The notes under the pieces were generated by a model. That model had not been told where the DNA came from, searched no databases, and saw nothing but the letters and a program-made list of their open reading frames with translations. From NCBI RefSeq assembly GCF_014873485.1, contig NZ_JADBDT010000001.1, forward strand, positions 1,364,001-1,428,000: a DNA stretch of 64,000 bases, given 5' to 3'. This DNA comes from Sphingopyxis sp. OAS728 (GTDB lineage Bacteria; Pseudomonadota; Alphaproteobacteria; Sphingomonadales; Sphingomonadaceae). Made by a program: the position numbers and the translations under genes. This document shows, piece by piece, positions 17,572 to 25,566 of the stretch (position 1 is the stretch's first letter; each line of letters begins with the position of its first letter).

Positions 17572-18165
17572 TCAGGCGATGCGGTTGAAGCGGGCAAAGT
17601 CCGGACGCGGGCTGCGTGCGAAGATCGTCGCTGGATCGCCATAACCGAGCGTCGAGATGAAGTTACTCTTCACATGCGGCTGGTCGGCGAAAAAAGCTTC
17701 ATCGACGCCCGCATTGTTGAAGCCCGACATCGGGCCCGTATCGAGACCGAGCGCGCGCGCGGCGAGGATGAAATAGGCGCCCTGCAAGCTCGAATTGCGA
17801 AACGCGGTCGTCTGCGCCAGCGCTTCATTGCCGACGAACCAGCTCCGCGCATCGGCGTGCGGGAAGAGTTCGGGCAGGTGTTCATGGAATTCATTGTCGC
17901 TCGCGATGATCGCGGTGACCGGCGCCTTCAGGATTTTCTCGGCATTGGCGGGCAGCGCGAGCGCGGCGAGCTTTGCCTTCGCCTCGTCGGTGACGCACCA
18001 GACGATCCGCGCCGGAAGACTGTTGGCGCTGGTCGGGCCGAACTTCACCAGATCCCAGATCGCGTGCAGCTGCGCTTCCGAAACGGGCTTGTCGAGATAG
18101 CCGTTATAGGTGCGCGCAGTACGAAACAGCTGGTCGAGAGCGCTGTCGGAAAGCGGCTCGCTCAT
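17572..18165 (-). CDS. Nitroreductase-fold reductase (HadB/RutE-like, malonic semialdehyde reductase family)
   Basis: A 197-residue FMN-dependent nitroreductase-fold protein. [36 protein letters not shown] and [17 protein letters not shown] are characteristic of the HadB/RutE subgroup, which reduces malonic semialdehyde in the Rut pathway. No other rut gene is present, so the physiological substrate is open. It lies 24 bases after the Nfu gene in one minus-strand run. Confidence 0.88.
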   Translation of the reverse strand: MSEPLSDSALDQLFRTARTYNGYLDKPVSEAQLHAIWDLVKFGPTSANSLPARIVWCVTDEAKAKLAALALPANAEKILKAPVTAIIASDNEFHEHLPELFPHADARSWFVGNEALAQTTAFRNSSLQGAYFILAARALGLDTGPMSGFNNAGVDEAFFADQPHVKSNFISTLGYGDPATIFARSPRPDFARFNRIA

Positions 18166-18189
18166 GGGCTAACTCCTCAGGTAAAATGG

Positions 18190-18762
18190 TCAGACGGCGT
18201 GAACTGCCGTTACCTCAGGCACATAATGTTTCAAGAGGGACTCGATGCCATTCTTCAGCGTCGCCGTCGAGGACGGACATCCCGCGCACGCGCCCTGCAT
18301 CTTGAGGTACACATTTCCCTTGTCGAACCCGCGATAGACTATGTCGCCGCCATCGTTGGCAACCGCGGGGCGGACGCGCGTTTCGATCAATTCCTTGATC
18401 TGGTCGATGATGTCGGCGTCGGCGGGATCGTCGGCAAAACCTTCAGCCTCGGCCGGCACCGAAAAACCCGCACTCGCGGCGTTGAACAAAGGCACGTCGG
18501 CGAGGAAATGGTCCATCACGATGCCAAGCACGTCGGGCTTCACATCGGCCCATTCGGCGCCGGGGGCGATCGTCACCGACACGAACTCGCGGCCAAAGAA
18601 GACGCCCGTCACATCGCCCAGCGAGAAAAGCGCGCTTGCGAGTGGCGACGCTTCGGCCTCTTCGGGGCTCGCAAAGTCGCGGGTTCCCGTCTCCATCACC
18701 GCCCGGCCGGGCAGGAATTTGAGCGTCGCGGGATTGGGCGTCGATTCGGTTTCGATCAGCAT
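18190..18762 (-). CDS. NifU-family iron-sulfur scaffold protein (NFU1-like)
   Basis: A 190-residue protein. The N-terminal Nfu domain begins ESTPNPATLKFLPGRAV. The C-terminal NifU domain has VANDGGDIVYRGFD and the cluster-binding CxxC in GACAGCPSSTATLKNGIESL. Such proteins carry 4Fe-4S clusters to target enzymes. I chose the ATG at 18760-18762 (MLIETES) because family members start there; the ATG at 18771 is three codons further upstream. It leads the run nfu-nitroreductase-tsaB-rimI. Confidence 0.92.
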   Translation of the reverse strand: MLIETESTPNPATLKFLPGRAVMETGTRDFASPEEAEASPLASALFSLGDVTGVFFGREFVSVTIAPGAEWADVKPDVLGIVMDHFLADVPLFNAASAGFSVPAEAEGFADDPADADIIDQIKELIETRVRPAVANDGGDIVYRGFDKGNVYLKMQGACAGCPSSTATLKNGIESLLKHYVPEVTAVHAV

Positions 18763-18825
18763 GGCGTGCATGTGGGGCGGAGCGAGGCTTTGTGCAAGAT
18801 GATAGGGATGCGCTAAGGCGCGCCG

Positions 18826-19695
18826 ATGCGTCCTTTCACCCATTTTGCCGCGCTCGACTGGTCGGGCGCCCGCGGCCCGCGGCAGCGCGGGATCGCGCTG
18901 GCGGTCGCGAGTGGCAGAGCGGCGCCCGCGCTGGTGCGACCGGGGCATATCTGGTCGCGCGCCGAAATCCTCGATTGGCTGGAAGGCGTCGCGGCGGACG
19001 GCACGGATATGCTAATCGGGTTCGACTTTTCGGCCGCCTTCGCCTTTGCCGACCACAACGCCTATTTCCCCGGCTGGGCCGAGAGCCCGGCCGACATGCG
19101 CGCGCTGTGGGCGCTCGTCGAACGACTGGCGGGGGGCGATCCGCATTATGAGATCGGCGGATTCCTGGCGCATACGGAGGCTCGGCGCCATTTCCGCCAC
19201 CTTGGCGAGGCGGGCGATCTGTTCGAAGCGGGCACGGGGCGGCTGCGGGTCGTCGAGCGGTACCAACGTACGACGAAACAGGCGGCGAGCGTCAGCAACT
19301 TCAACCTGGTCGGCGCGGCGCAGGTCGGCAAAGCCAGCCTGTCGGGCATGCGCCTGCTTCACCGGCTGGCGGGCCGCATCCCGTTGTGGCCGGGCGACCC
19401 GGTACCCGCAAAGGGCCCGATGCTCGTCGAAATCTACACCAGCCTTGCCGCACGCGCCGCAGGGCTGCCGCCGGGGCGCAGCAAGATTCGCGACGGCGCG
19501 GCGCTCGACGCTGCGCTCGCGGCCTTGGGTTCGCCGCCGTGCGGTTTGGCGGGACCGGTCAGCGACCATGCGAGCGATGCGCTGCTCACAGCCGCCTGGC
19601 TCCGCGCGATCGCGTCGGACCCGGCGTCGTGGACACCTGCACCGCTGACAAATCGCTTGGCACAAACCGAAGGCTGGACCTTTGGCATCATTTGA
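18826..19695 (+). CDS. Predicted RNase H-fold protein (DUF429-like)
   Basis: A 289-residue cytoplasmic protein divergent from the Nfu gene. FAALDWSGARG, MLIGFDFSAAF and VSDHASDALLTAAWLR place acidic residues as in the RNase H-like DUF429 group. KQAASVSNFNLVGAAQVGKAS and KGPMLVEIYTSLAARAAG are further conserved-looking parts. No function is established. The family assignment is mine from motif layout and is moderate. Confidence 0.6.
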   Translation: MRPFTHFAALDWSGARGPRQRGIALAVASGRAAPALVRPGHIWSRAEILDWLEGVAADGTDMLIGFDFSAAFAFADHNAYFPGWAESPADMRALWALVERLAGGDPHYEIGGFLAHTEARRHFRHLGEAGDLFEAGTGRLRVVERYQRTTKQAASVSNFNLVGAAQVGKASLSGMRLLHRLAGRIPLWPGDPVPAKGPMLVEIYTSLAARAAGLPPGRSKIRDGAALDAALAALGSPPCGLAGPVSDHASDALLTAAWLRAIASDPASWTPAPLTNRLAQTEGWTFGII

Positions 19696-19712
19696 AGCAA
19701 AGGGCGCACAGC

Positions 19713-19788
<76 letters not shown>

Positions 19789-19852
19789 TCGACGCCCCGA
19801 GCCCGGCGTTTGCGCGGCTTTAGCCGGTTTTCAGATCCAGCCCACGCAAACG

Positions 19853-20854
19853 CTATTTGGGGGCGCAGGCCTTGATGGGCTCTCCGGCCGCGATCGCGCT
19901 TGCTTCGGCCGAAGGCTCGGCCTGCATTGTAACGACGCCGGCTTCGGGGCTGGCGGTATCGGGGCCCTTGCCCTTTAGCGCGTCGATTTCGCGCTGGCGC
20001 ATTTCCAGATAGAGCGTGCGCGTCTCGACATAGGGATCCGCGCTTTCCTCTTGCAGGCATTTGATCGCCGCATCGCCTTCGATGCGATCGTTGAGCTGCT
20101 TGATCACGGTCGTCGGGACCGCATAGGCCGGACGGTTGAAAGGCGCGCCGACGGCGGTCGGAAGGACGAGCAGATCGAGACTGTTACCGGCTAAGTCGCG
20201 CAACGTCGTCGGTCCGACGAGCGGAAGGTAGAAATAGGGACCGGGCTCGACGCCGTAGAAACCCAAAGTATTGGCAAAGCCGTTGCGCCGATAAGGCAGG
20301 TTGAACGGCTTTGTTTTCGCGACATCGAACAGCCCCCCGACGCCAAAGGTCGTGTTGACCGCAAACCGGCCGAGCGTCTCGGCGGCCTTGCCAATCTTGA
20401 ACTGCAACAAAAAGTTCAGGAAATTGATAGGCTCGCTGAGGTTGCGCAGCGCATTGCCGAGCCCGTCGCGAACAGGCTCCGGCACGATGCCTTGATATCC
20501 CGTGGCGACCGGGGCCACGATCGCCTTGTCGACCGACTGGACGACGCGATACGACGTGATGTTGACCTCTTGCAGCGGATCGCCCGGCGGCGCCTCTCCG
20601 CGTGCGGTCACGACGATATCGTCGGGCGACGACGGCGCGTCCGTTGGCGGCTCGCTACCAGCTGTTGCGGGTGCGGCCGGTGCGGAAGATGGGATGGGCT
20701 CGATTGTCGGCACGACCGTCGGCGGCGCAACGGGTGCCGGATCATTGTCGTGTTGTTGCGGTTCGATCTCCGCCGAGGCCACGGGCGCAACATCCGAAAC
20801 AGCGGGCGGTGCCCCGGAAAGCAAGAGAAGTGCAGCGACGGCCGAAATACTCAT
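19853..20854 (-). CDS. mlaA: MlaA (VacJ)-family outer-membrane phospholipid protein
   Basis: A 333-residue protein. The C-terminal MlaA domain shows NLSEPINFLNFLLQFK, RFAVNTTFGVGGLFDVA, NTLGFYGVEPGPYFYLPL and GPTTLRDLAGNSLD. MlaA removes misplaced phospholipids from the outer leaflet together with porins and the Mla system. Two oddities: the start region has a hydrophobic ALLLLSGAPPAV but no lipobox cysteine, and a roughly 90-residue Pro/Ala-rich linker precedes the domain. The start at 20852-20854 overlaps a small leader frame (20851-20901). No other mla genes are nearby. Confidence 0.85.
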   Translation of the reverse strand: MSISAVAALLLLSGAPPAVSDVAPVASAEIEPQQHDNDPAPVAPPTVVPTIEPIPSSAPAAPATAGSEPPTDAPSSPDDIVVTARGEAPPGDPLQEVNITSYRVVQSVDKAIVAPVATGYQGIVPEPVRDGLGNALRNLSEPINFLNFLLQFKIGKAAETLGRFAVNTTFGVGGLFDVAKTKPFNLPYRRNGFANTLGFYGVEPGPYFYLPLVGPTTLRDLAGNSLDLLVLPTAVGAPFNRPAYAVPTTVIKQLNDRIEGDAAIKCLQEESADPYVETRTLYLEMRQREIDALKGKGPDTASPEAGVVTMQAEPSAEASAIAAGEPIKACAPK

Positions 20855-20901
20855 CGCGCGCGCGATCCCGCCGTCACAAGGTTGATGAGCATCGGTCGCA
20901 T
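20851..20901 (-). CDS. Possible 16-codon leader peptide upstream of mlaA
   Basis: ATG at 20899-20901 follows AAGGAG by eight bases, a far better ribosome site than mlaA itself has. The frame encodes MRPMLINLVTAGSRAR and stops at TGA 20851-20853, overlapping the mlaA ATG by four bases (ATGA). This looks like translational coupling. Alternatively it is the true signal-peptide start separated from mlaA by a one-base frameshift: its arginines would supply the missing n-region. Confidence 0.45.
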   Translation of the reverse strand: MRPMLINLVTAGSRAR

Positions 20902-21121
20902 ATGTCAAACTCCTTGCCCGGGTTCTCAGCCCGAAATCATGATCAAGAGACGCCCCTCCCTTCACCCAAGCCGTCTGACCCGCGATCGCGGGCAAAGGTT
21001 GCCTTACCCGTCCTCCGCCGAGAGGGAAGAAAAAAATGCTCCGCGGCTGGAAAGCCCGGAAAATAGCCTAACGCTTGCTTAACCCATTGATGGCACATGG
21101 GGCCGTCCAAAAGGATAGCGA

Positions 21122-23617
21122 ATGCGCGCCACGATATTATGCCTCGCCCTGTTGATCGGCGCGGCGCCCGCGGGTGCCGAACCCGCCGCGCATGGCCAAA
21201 CCGTTGCCGCACAATCGCCCGTCATAAAGGCGTTTGCCGCCAAGGTCGATGCGACCAAGCAAGCGATGATGGGCGATCCGGCGATTGCACGGAAATCGGC
21301 CGAAGACTTGCTGCGCATGGCCGACACCATGAAGCGCGACGGTTCGGTCAGCGCACGCGACGCCGCAATTTCGTCGGCCACGGCACGGTGGCTGCTGGCC
21401 GAAGCCTATATCTTCCTGAACGATACGCCGCGGGCGAAGTCGCTTGTTGCCGAGGCCCTGACCAGTATCCAGAGCGGCGCCCCCGGATCGAAGCTCAACG
21501 GCGATCTGCTGCGGTCGCGCGCGACGCTGGCGGAAATGAGCGGCGACGTGCAGGGTGCGCTCAAGGATTATCTGTCCGCGCATCGCATCTTTCGCGCGAT
21601 CGGCGAGGCACGGTCGCGCGCGATCGCGCTTCAGGACATCGGCAACCTATATCTCGAGGCTGCCGATTTCGACCGCGTCCAAAGCTATTACAGCCAGTCG
21701 CTCGAAGCCTATTCGGAGGATCCCTGGCTCAATCTTGCGACCTATAACAACCGCGGCCAAGCGTATCGCGAACAAGGGAATTTCGCAAAGGCCGAAGCCG
21801 AATATGGCCTCGCCCTGAAGGCCGCACGGCAGCTCGAAAGCCAGCTGCTCGAAGCGCGCATCCTGACGAACCTTGCCGAAACGCAATATGAGCTGGGCAA
21901 GCTCGATCAGGCGCTCGCGACGCTGGCGCGCGCGGAGTCACTCGTCGCCCAGGGCGGCGAAGCCGCGGGATGGCATCCCTTCATCCTCGGCGTACGCGCG
22001 ATGGTCGAAGCCAAGCGCGGCGACACGGAGAAGGCGGGCCAGCTGATGAGCGCGGCCTTTGCGGGGCAGGATCTGGCGAAGACCGAAATGCCTTTCCGCG
22101 AGCTGCACGAGGCCGCGACGGGAATTTACGAGACGCTTGGCGAGCGCGATGCGGCGCTCGCACATCTCAAGGCCTTCCAGCGGCTCGACCGCGAGGCGCT
22201 CCGTCTCACCGCCTCGGTCAGCGCGCAGTTGATGTCGGCGCAGTTCGATTTCGCGAACCAGAATCTGAAAATCTCCGAGCTCAAACAAGGGCAGCTCCAG
22301 CGCGACATCACGATCGAACGGCAGCGCGGCGAGTTTCGCACGCGCCTGTTCATCGCCCTCGGCACCGCGCTCCTGATCATCTTTGCGATGCTCGCTTTCG
22401 GCTATGTTTCGATCCGCCGCAGCCGCAATCAGGTCCGCGCCACCAACGTCGAGCTTTCGGCGAGCAATGTGGCGCTCGAAAAGGCGCTGAAGGCGCGCAC
22501 GGACTTCCTTGCGACGACCAGCCACGAAATCCGGACGCCGCTCAACGGCGTCCTCGGCATGGCGCAGGTCCTGCTCGCCGACCGCCGCCTGACCAAGGAC
22601 ACACGCGAGCGGGTCGAACTGCTGCGCGGCGCGGGCGAGACGATGAAAACGCTCGTCGACGACATCCTCGACGTCGCCAAAATGGAGGCCGGCGATATGC
22701 CGGTCGAAAGCGAAGAGGTCGATCTCGCGCGCCTGATCGCCGACTGCGTGGGCCTCTGGCGCGAGGCGGCCGCAGGCAAATCACTGGCGCTCGACTGTGT
22801 GCTCGAGAATGTCCCGGCGCGGGCAATGACCGATGGCGGCCGGCTGCGCCAGATCCTGTCGAACCTGCTGTCGAACGCCATCAAATTTACGCCGCAGGGC
22901 AGCGTGACGTTGAGCGTCAGCGGAACTGCCGATGGCGTTGTCTTTGCCGTGCGCGATACCGGCATCGGGATCGACGAAACCGAGCACGCGCGCATCTTCG
23001 AAGCCTTCACCCAGGCCAATAATTCGACGACGCGCGAATTTTCGGGCACTGGGCTCGGGCTCGCGATCTCGCAGCGTCTCGCCAGGGCACTTGGCGGCGA
23101 CATCGCCGTAACCAGCACGTCGGGCGAAGGGTCGTGTTTCACGCTGACCCTGCCGCTGCAAGCGATCGGCGAAGGCTATGCCGAAATCGCCGAAGCATCG
23201 GATACGCTGGCGCATGCCGCGGTGCTGCTGATCGAGCGCAATATCGCGAACCACGCGCTGATGCGGATGCTGCTCGCGCCTGAGACGCGAACGGTCGATA
23301 TCGCCTTTTCGGCCGAGAACGCCCTCGAACAGATGAAATCGGCTCATTTCGATCATATCCTGATCGAAGGCGCATCGACGGGCGGCATCGACGATATTCG
23401 TGCGATCATCGCCGCCGCCGAAGCGGCCGGCAGCAAGACGACGCTTTTGGCCGCGCCGACCGAGCAGCTTGGCAAGGCGGAGATGTTCGCCGCGGGTGCG
23501 GATCAGGTCATCCTGAAACCGGTGGGCGCTGCAGACCTTATCGCCGGACTCAAGGCGCTCTATGCCGCGCCGGCCGATCGGGGCGAAGACAATCGGCCCA
23601 TGCGGATCGCCAGCTAA
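21122..23617 (+). CDS. TPR-containing sensor histidine kinase with degenerate receiver domain
   Basis: An 831-residue membrane kinase. The signal peptide is followed by periplasmic TPR repeats (about residues 130-290) and a membrane helix (LFIALGTALLIIFAMLAFGYVSI). The HisKA domain has His468 in TTSHEIRTPLNGVLG, and the HATPase_c domain shows NLLSNAIKF, DTGIGID and GTGLGLA. The C-terminal receiver-like domain (from about residue 703) has lost key acids: ER instead of ED at its start, and Glu (ILIEGAS) at the phospho-acceptor site. The LKPV lysine remains. It is followed at once by a receiver gene and an EAL gene. Confidence 0.9.
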   Translation: MRATILCLALLIGAAPAGAEPAAHGQTVAAQSPVIKAFAAKVDATKQAMMGDPAIARKSAEDLLRMADTMKRDGSVSARDAAISSATARWLLAEAYIFLNDTPRAKSLVAEALTSIQSGAPGSKLNGDLLRSRATLAEMSGDVQGALKDYLSAHRIFRAIGEARSRAIALQDIGNLYLEAADFDRVQSYYSQSLEAYSEDPWLNLATYNNRGQAYREQGNFAKAEAEYGLALKAARQLESQLLEARILTNLAETQYELGKLDQALATLARAESLVAQGGEAAGWHPFILGVRAMVEAKRGDTEKAGQLMSAAFAGQDLAKTEMPFRELHEAATGIYETLGERDAALAHLKAFQRLDREALRLTASVSAQLMSAQFDFANQNLKISELKQGQLQRDITIERQRGEFRTRLFIALGTALLIIFAMLAFGYVSIRRSRNQVRATNVELSASNVALEKALKARTDFLATTSHEIRTPLNGVLGMAQVLLADRRLTKDTRERVELLRGAGETMKTLVDDILDVAKMEAGDMPVESEEVDLARLIADCVGLWREAAAGKSLALDCVLENVPARAMTDGGRLRQILSNLLSNAIKFTPQGSVTLSVSGTADGVVFAVRDTGIGIDETEHARIFEAFTQANNSTTREFSGTGLGLAISQRLARALGGDIAVTSTSGEGSCFTLTLPLQAIGEGYAEIAEASDTLAHAAVLLIERNIANHALMRMLLAPETRTVDIAFSAENALEQMKSAHFDHILIEGASTGGIDDIRAIIAAAEAAGSKTTLLAAPTEQLGKAEMFAAGADQVILKPVGAADLIAGLKALYAAPADRGEDNRPMRIAS

Positions 23618-23685
23618 ATTTATCCATGGTTTGCCAGAAATTAACGAGCCCGGCATAGAACCCCGCAATCGAGAGGTGGGGACCC

Positions 23686-24078
23686 ATGAATATTCTTTTC
23701 GTCGATGATGATGCCATGAACCGGCGTGTCGTGAAGGACATGCTCGGTGTCGTTGGCGCGAGCATGGACGAAGCCGACAGCGCCGAAGCGGGCCTCGCGC
23801 TGATTGAGGGCCACGACTATCAGGTCATCCTGATGGACCTGCGCATGCCGGGCATGGACGGGCTCGACGCCACGCGCGAAATCCGCGCCCGCGGCGACGC
23901 GAAGGCCGAGCTACCGATCATCGTCGTCACCGCCGACACGTCGAGCGACCTCGAACAACGCTGCACCGCCGCCGGCGCTGACGGTGTGCTGATGAAGCCC
24001 GTTGCGATGGCCGGCCTGATCGACACGATCGGCCGCCTGATGGCCCGCTCCGCGGGCAACGGCATCGTCCTGACCTAG
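23686..24078 (+). CDS. Single-domain response regulator (CheY/DivK-like)
   Basis: A 130-residue lone receiver with all active residues: FVDDDAMN acidic cluster, ILMDLRMPGMDG phospho-acceptor aspartate, VVTADT threonine and LMKPV lysine. It sits 68 bases after the TPR kinase, whose own receiver is degenerate, so it probably is that kinase's phosphorylation target. It has no output domain. Confidence 0.92.
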   Translation: MNILFVDDDAMNRRVVKDMLGVVGASMDEADSAEAGLALIEGHDYQVILMDLRMPGMDGLDATREIRARGDAKAELPIIVVTADTSSDLEQRCTAAGADGVLMKPVAMAGLIDTIGRLMARSAGNGIVLT

Positions 24079-24094
24079 TGCGCCCTCGCAGGTC

Positions 24095-25465
24095 ATGAGC
24101 GCGCTGATCGTCGTTTCACTCCTCATCACCGTGGCTGTTGCGGCGACCCTGATCTGGGGCTGGCGCGACGGATGGCTAACGCCGCGAGGGCTCGTCGGAC
24201 ATGATGCGCCGGGAATACCCGCGCCGAGCCGACGAACCCATAATTACGCGGCGGTCGCCGAGGTCATGAAATTCGCCGCGGTGCGCCGCCGGATCGGATA
24301 TCGCGCCGCCAACGAAATCATGCGCGCGCTCGCCGACCGCATCGCCGCCGATCCGCGAATGGAGATTGGCCGCGTCGGACGAACATCGATCGAATTTTTC
24401 TATCGCGCCGACGATCCCGCCGACGCGATGGCGACGATGCAGGCGCTGCGCGGCGCGTTGCAGCAAGCCGTGACCGTCGACGCCATGCCGTTCGCGCCCG
24501 AAATCGCCATCGGCTCCAACCGCATCGCGGCGGGCGAAACGGGCGACGAGCTTTTCGAGATTTCGGCGCTCGCGGTCGAGGATGCGCAGCGCAAGGCCGA
24601 GCGGATCAGCTTTGCCCGCGCCGGCGAATTCGGCGCCACCGCCGCGAGCGCACGGATGTTGCCCGACCTGATCGAGGCGATCCACGAAGACCGGCTCGAG
24701 CTTCATTACATGCCCAAGCTCAGCCTTGCCGACGAGACGGTGACCGCGGCGGAGGCGCTGTGCCGCTGGACGCATCCGCGACACGGCAATGTCCCGCCGA
24801 TGACCTTTGTCGGGCTGGCGGAGGAGACCGGGCTGATCGACGAGCTGACGATCTGGACGCTCGACCGTGCGATCGCCGACCAGCACCGCCTCCTCGAACA
24901 GGATCTTGTCCTCCCGATCGACGTCAACCTATCGGGACGGCTGGTGAGCGACGCCGCCTTTTGCGACCTCGTCATCGCACGGATCGGCGATGCATCGGGC
25001 AAGATCGGGCTCGAGATCACCGAGACCGCCGTGATCGAGGATACCGATGCGGCGCTCACGAACCTGCGGCGCATCGCCGACGCCGGAATCCATCTTGCGA
25101 TCGACGATTTCGGGTCGGGCCTCTCGTCGCTCTCTTATCTGCGCGACCTGCCCGCGCACGAACTCAAGATCGACCAGGCCTTTGTGCGATCGCTGACGAC
25201 GAGCCACCGCGATCCGCTGCTCGTCCGCTCGGCGATCGAGATCGCGCGCGCGCTCGAAATGGAGGTTACCGCCGAGGGAGTCGAAGACGAACTCGCGCTG
25301 AGCCTGTTAACAATCATGCGCTGCGATCATGTGCAGGGCTATCATATTTCGCAGCCGCTGCCCCTGCCCCAGCTCGTCGAATATCTCAAGAGTGGCTCAA
25401 AACCGGTCAAAAATGAGCTTACCGAGCTCCAGAATCGGCTCGGAACACGACCTGTCGCAAACTGA
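24095..25465 (+). CDS. EAL-domain cyclic-di-GMP phosphodiesterase with degenerate GGDEF-like domain
   Basis: A 456-residue protein with an N-terminal membrane helix (ALIVVSLLITVAVAATLIWGW). A GGDEF-fold region follows that lacks the GGDEF signature (GRVGRTSIEFFY instead). The EAL domain is complete: EALCRWTHP, DVNLSG, EITETAV, IDDFGSGLSSL, LKIDQAFV and EGVED. It therefore should hydrolyse c-di-GMP. It lies 16 bases after the receiver gene, suggesting kinase-receiver-phosphodiesterase act as one pathway. Confidence 0.9.
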   Translation: MSALIVVSLLITVAVAATLIWGWRDGWLTPRGLVGHDAPGIPAPSRRTHNYAAVAEVMKFAAVRRRIGYRAANEIMRALADRIAADPRMEIGRVGRTSIEFFYRADDPADAMATMQALRGALQQAVTVDAMPFAPEIAIGSNRIAAGETGDELFEISALAVEDAQRKAERISFARAGEFGATAASARMLPDLIEAIHEDRLELHYMPKLSLADETVTAAEALCRWTHPRHGNVPPMTFVGLAEETGLIDELTIWTLDRAIADQHRLLEQDLVLPIDVNLSGRLVSDAAFCDLVIARIGDASGKIGLEITETAVIEDTDAALTNLRRIADAGIHLAIDDFGSGLSSLSYLRDLPAHELKIDQAFVRSLTTSHRDPLLVRSAIEIARALEMEVTAEGVEDELALSLLTIMRCDHVQGYHISQPLPLPQLVEYLKSGSKPVKNELTELQNRLGTRPVAN

Positions 25466-25566
25466 CACAATTTTAGCGTGAACGGGAATTAACGCAGTTC
25501 AGTAGGCTTCGCACAAGGAGCCGAAACTTATCCGGTCCCCATCGAGCAATCGATAGGGGGACCAAA

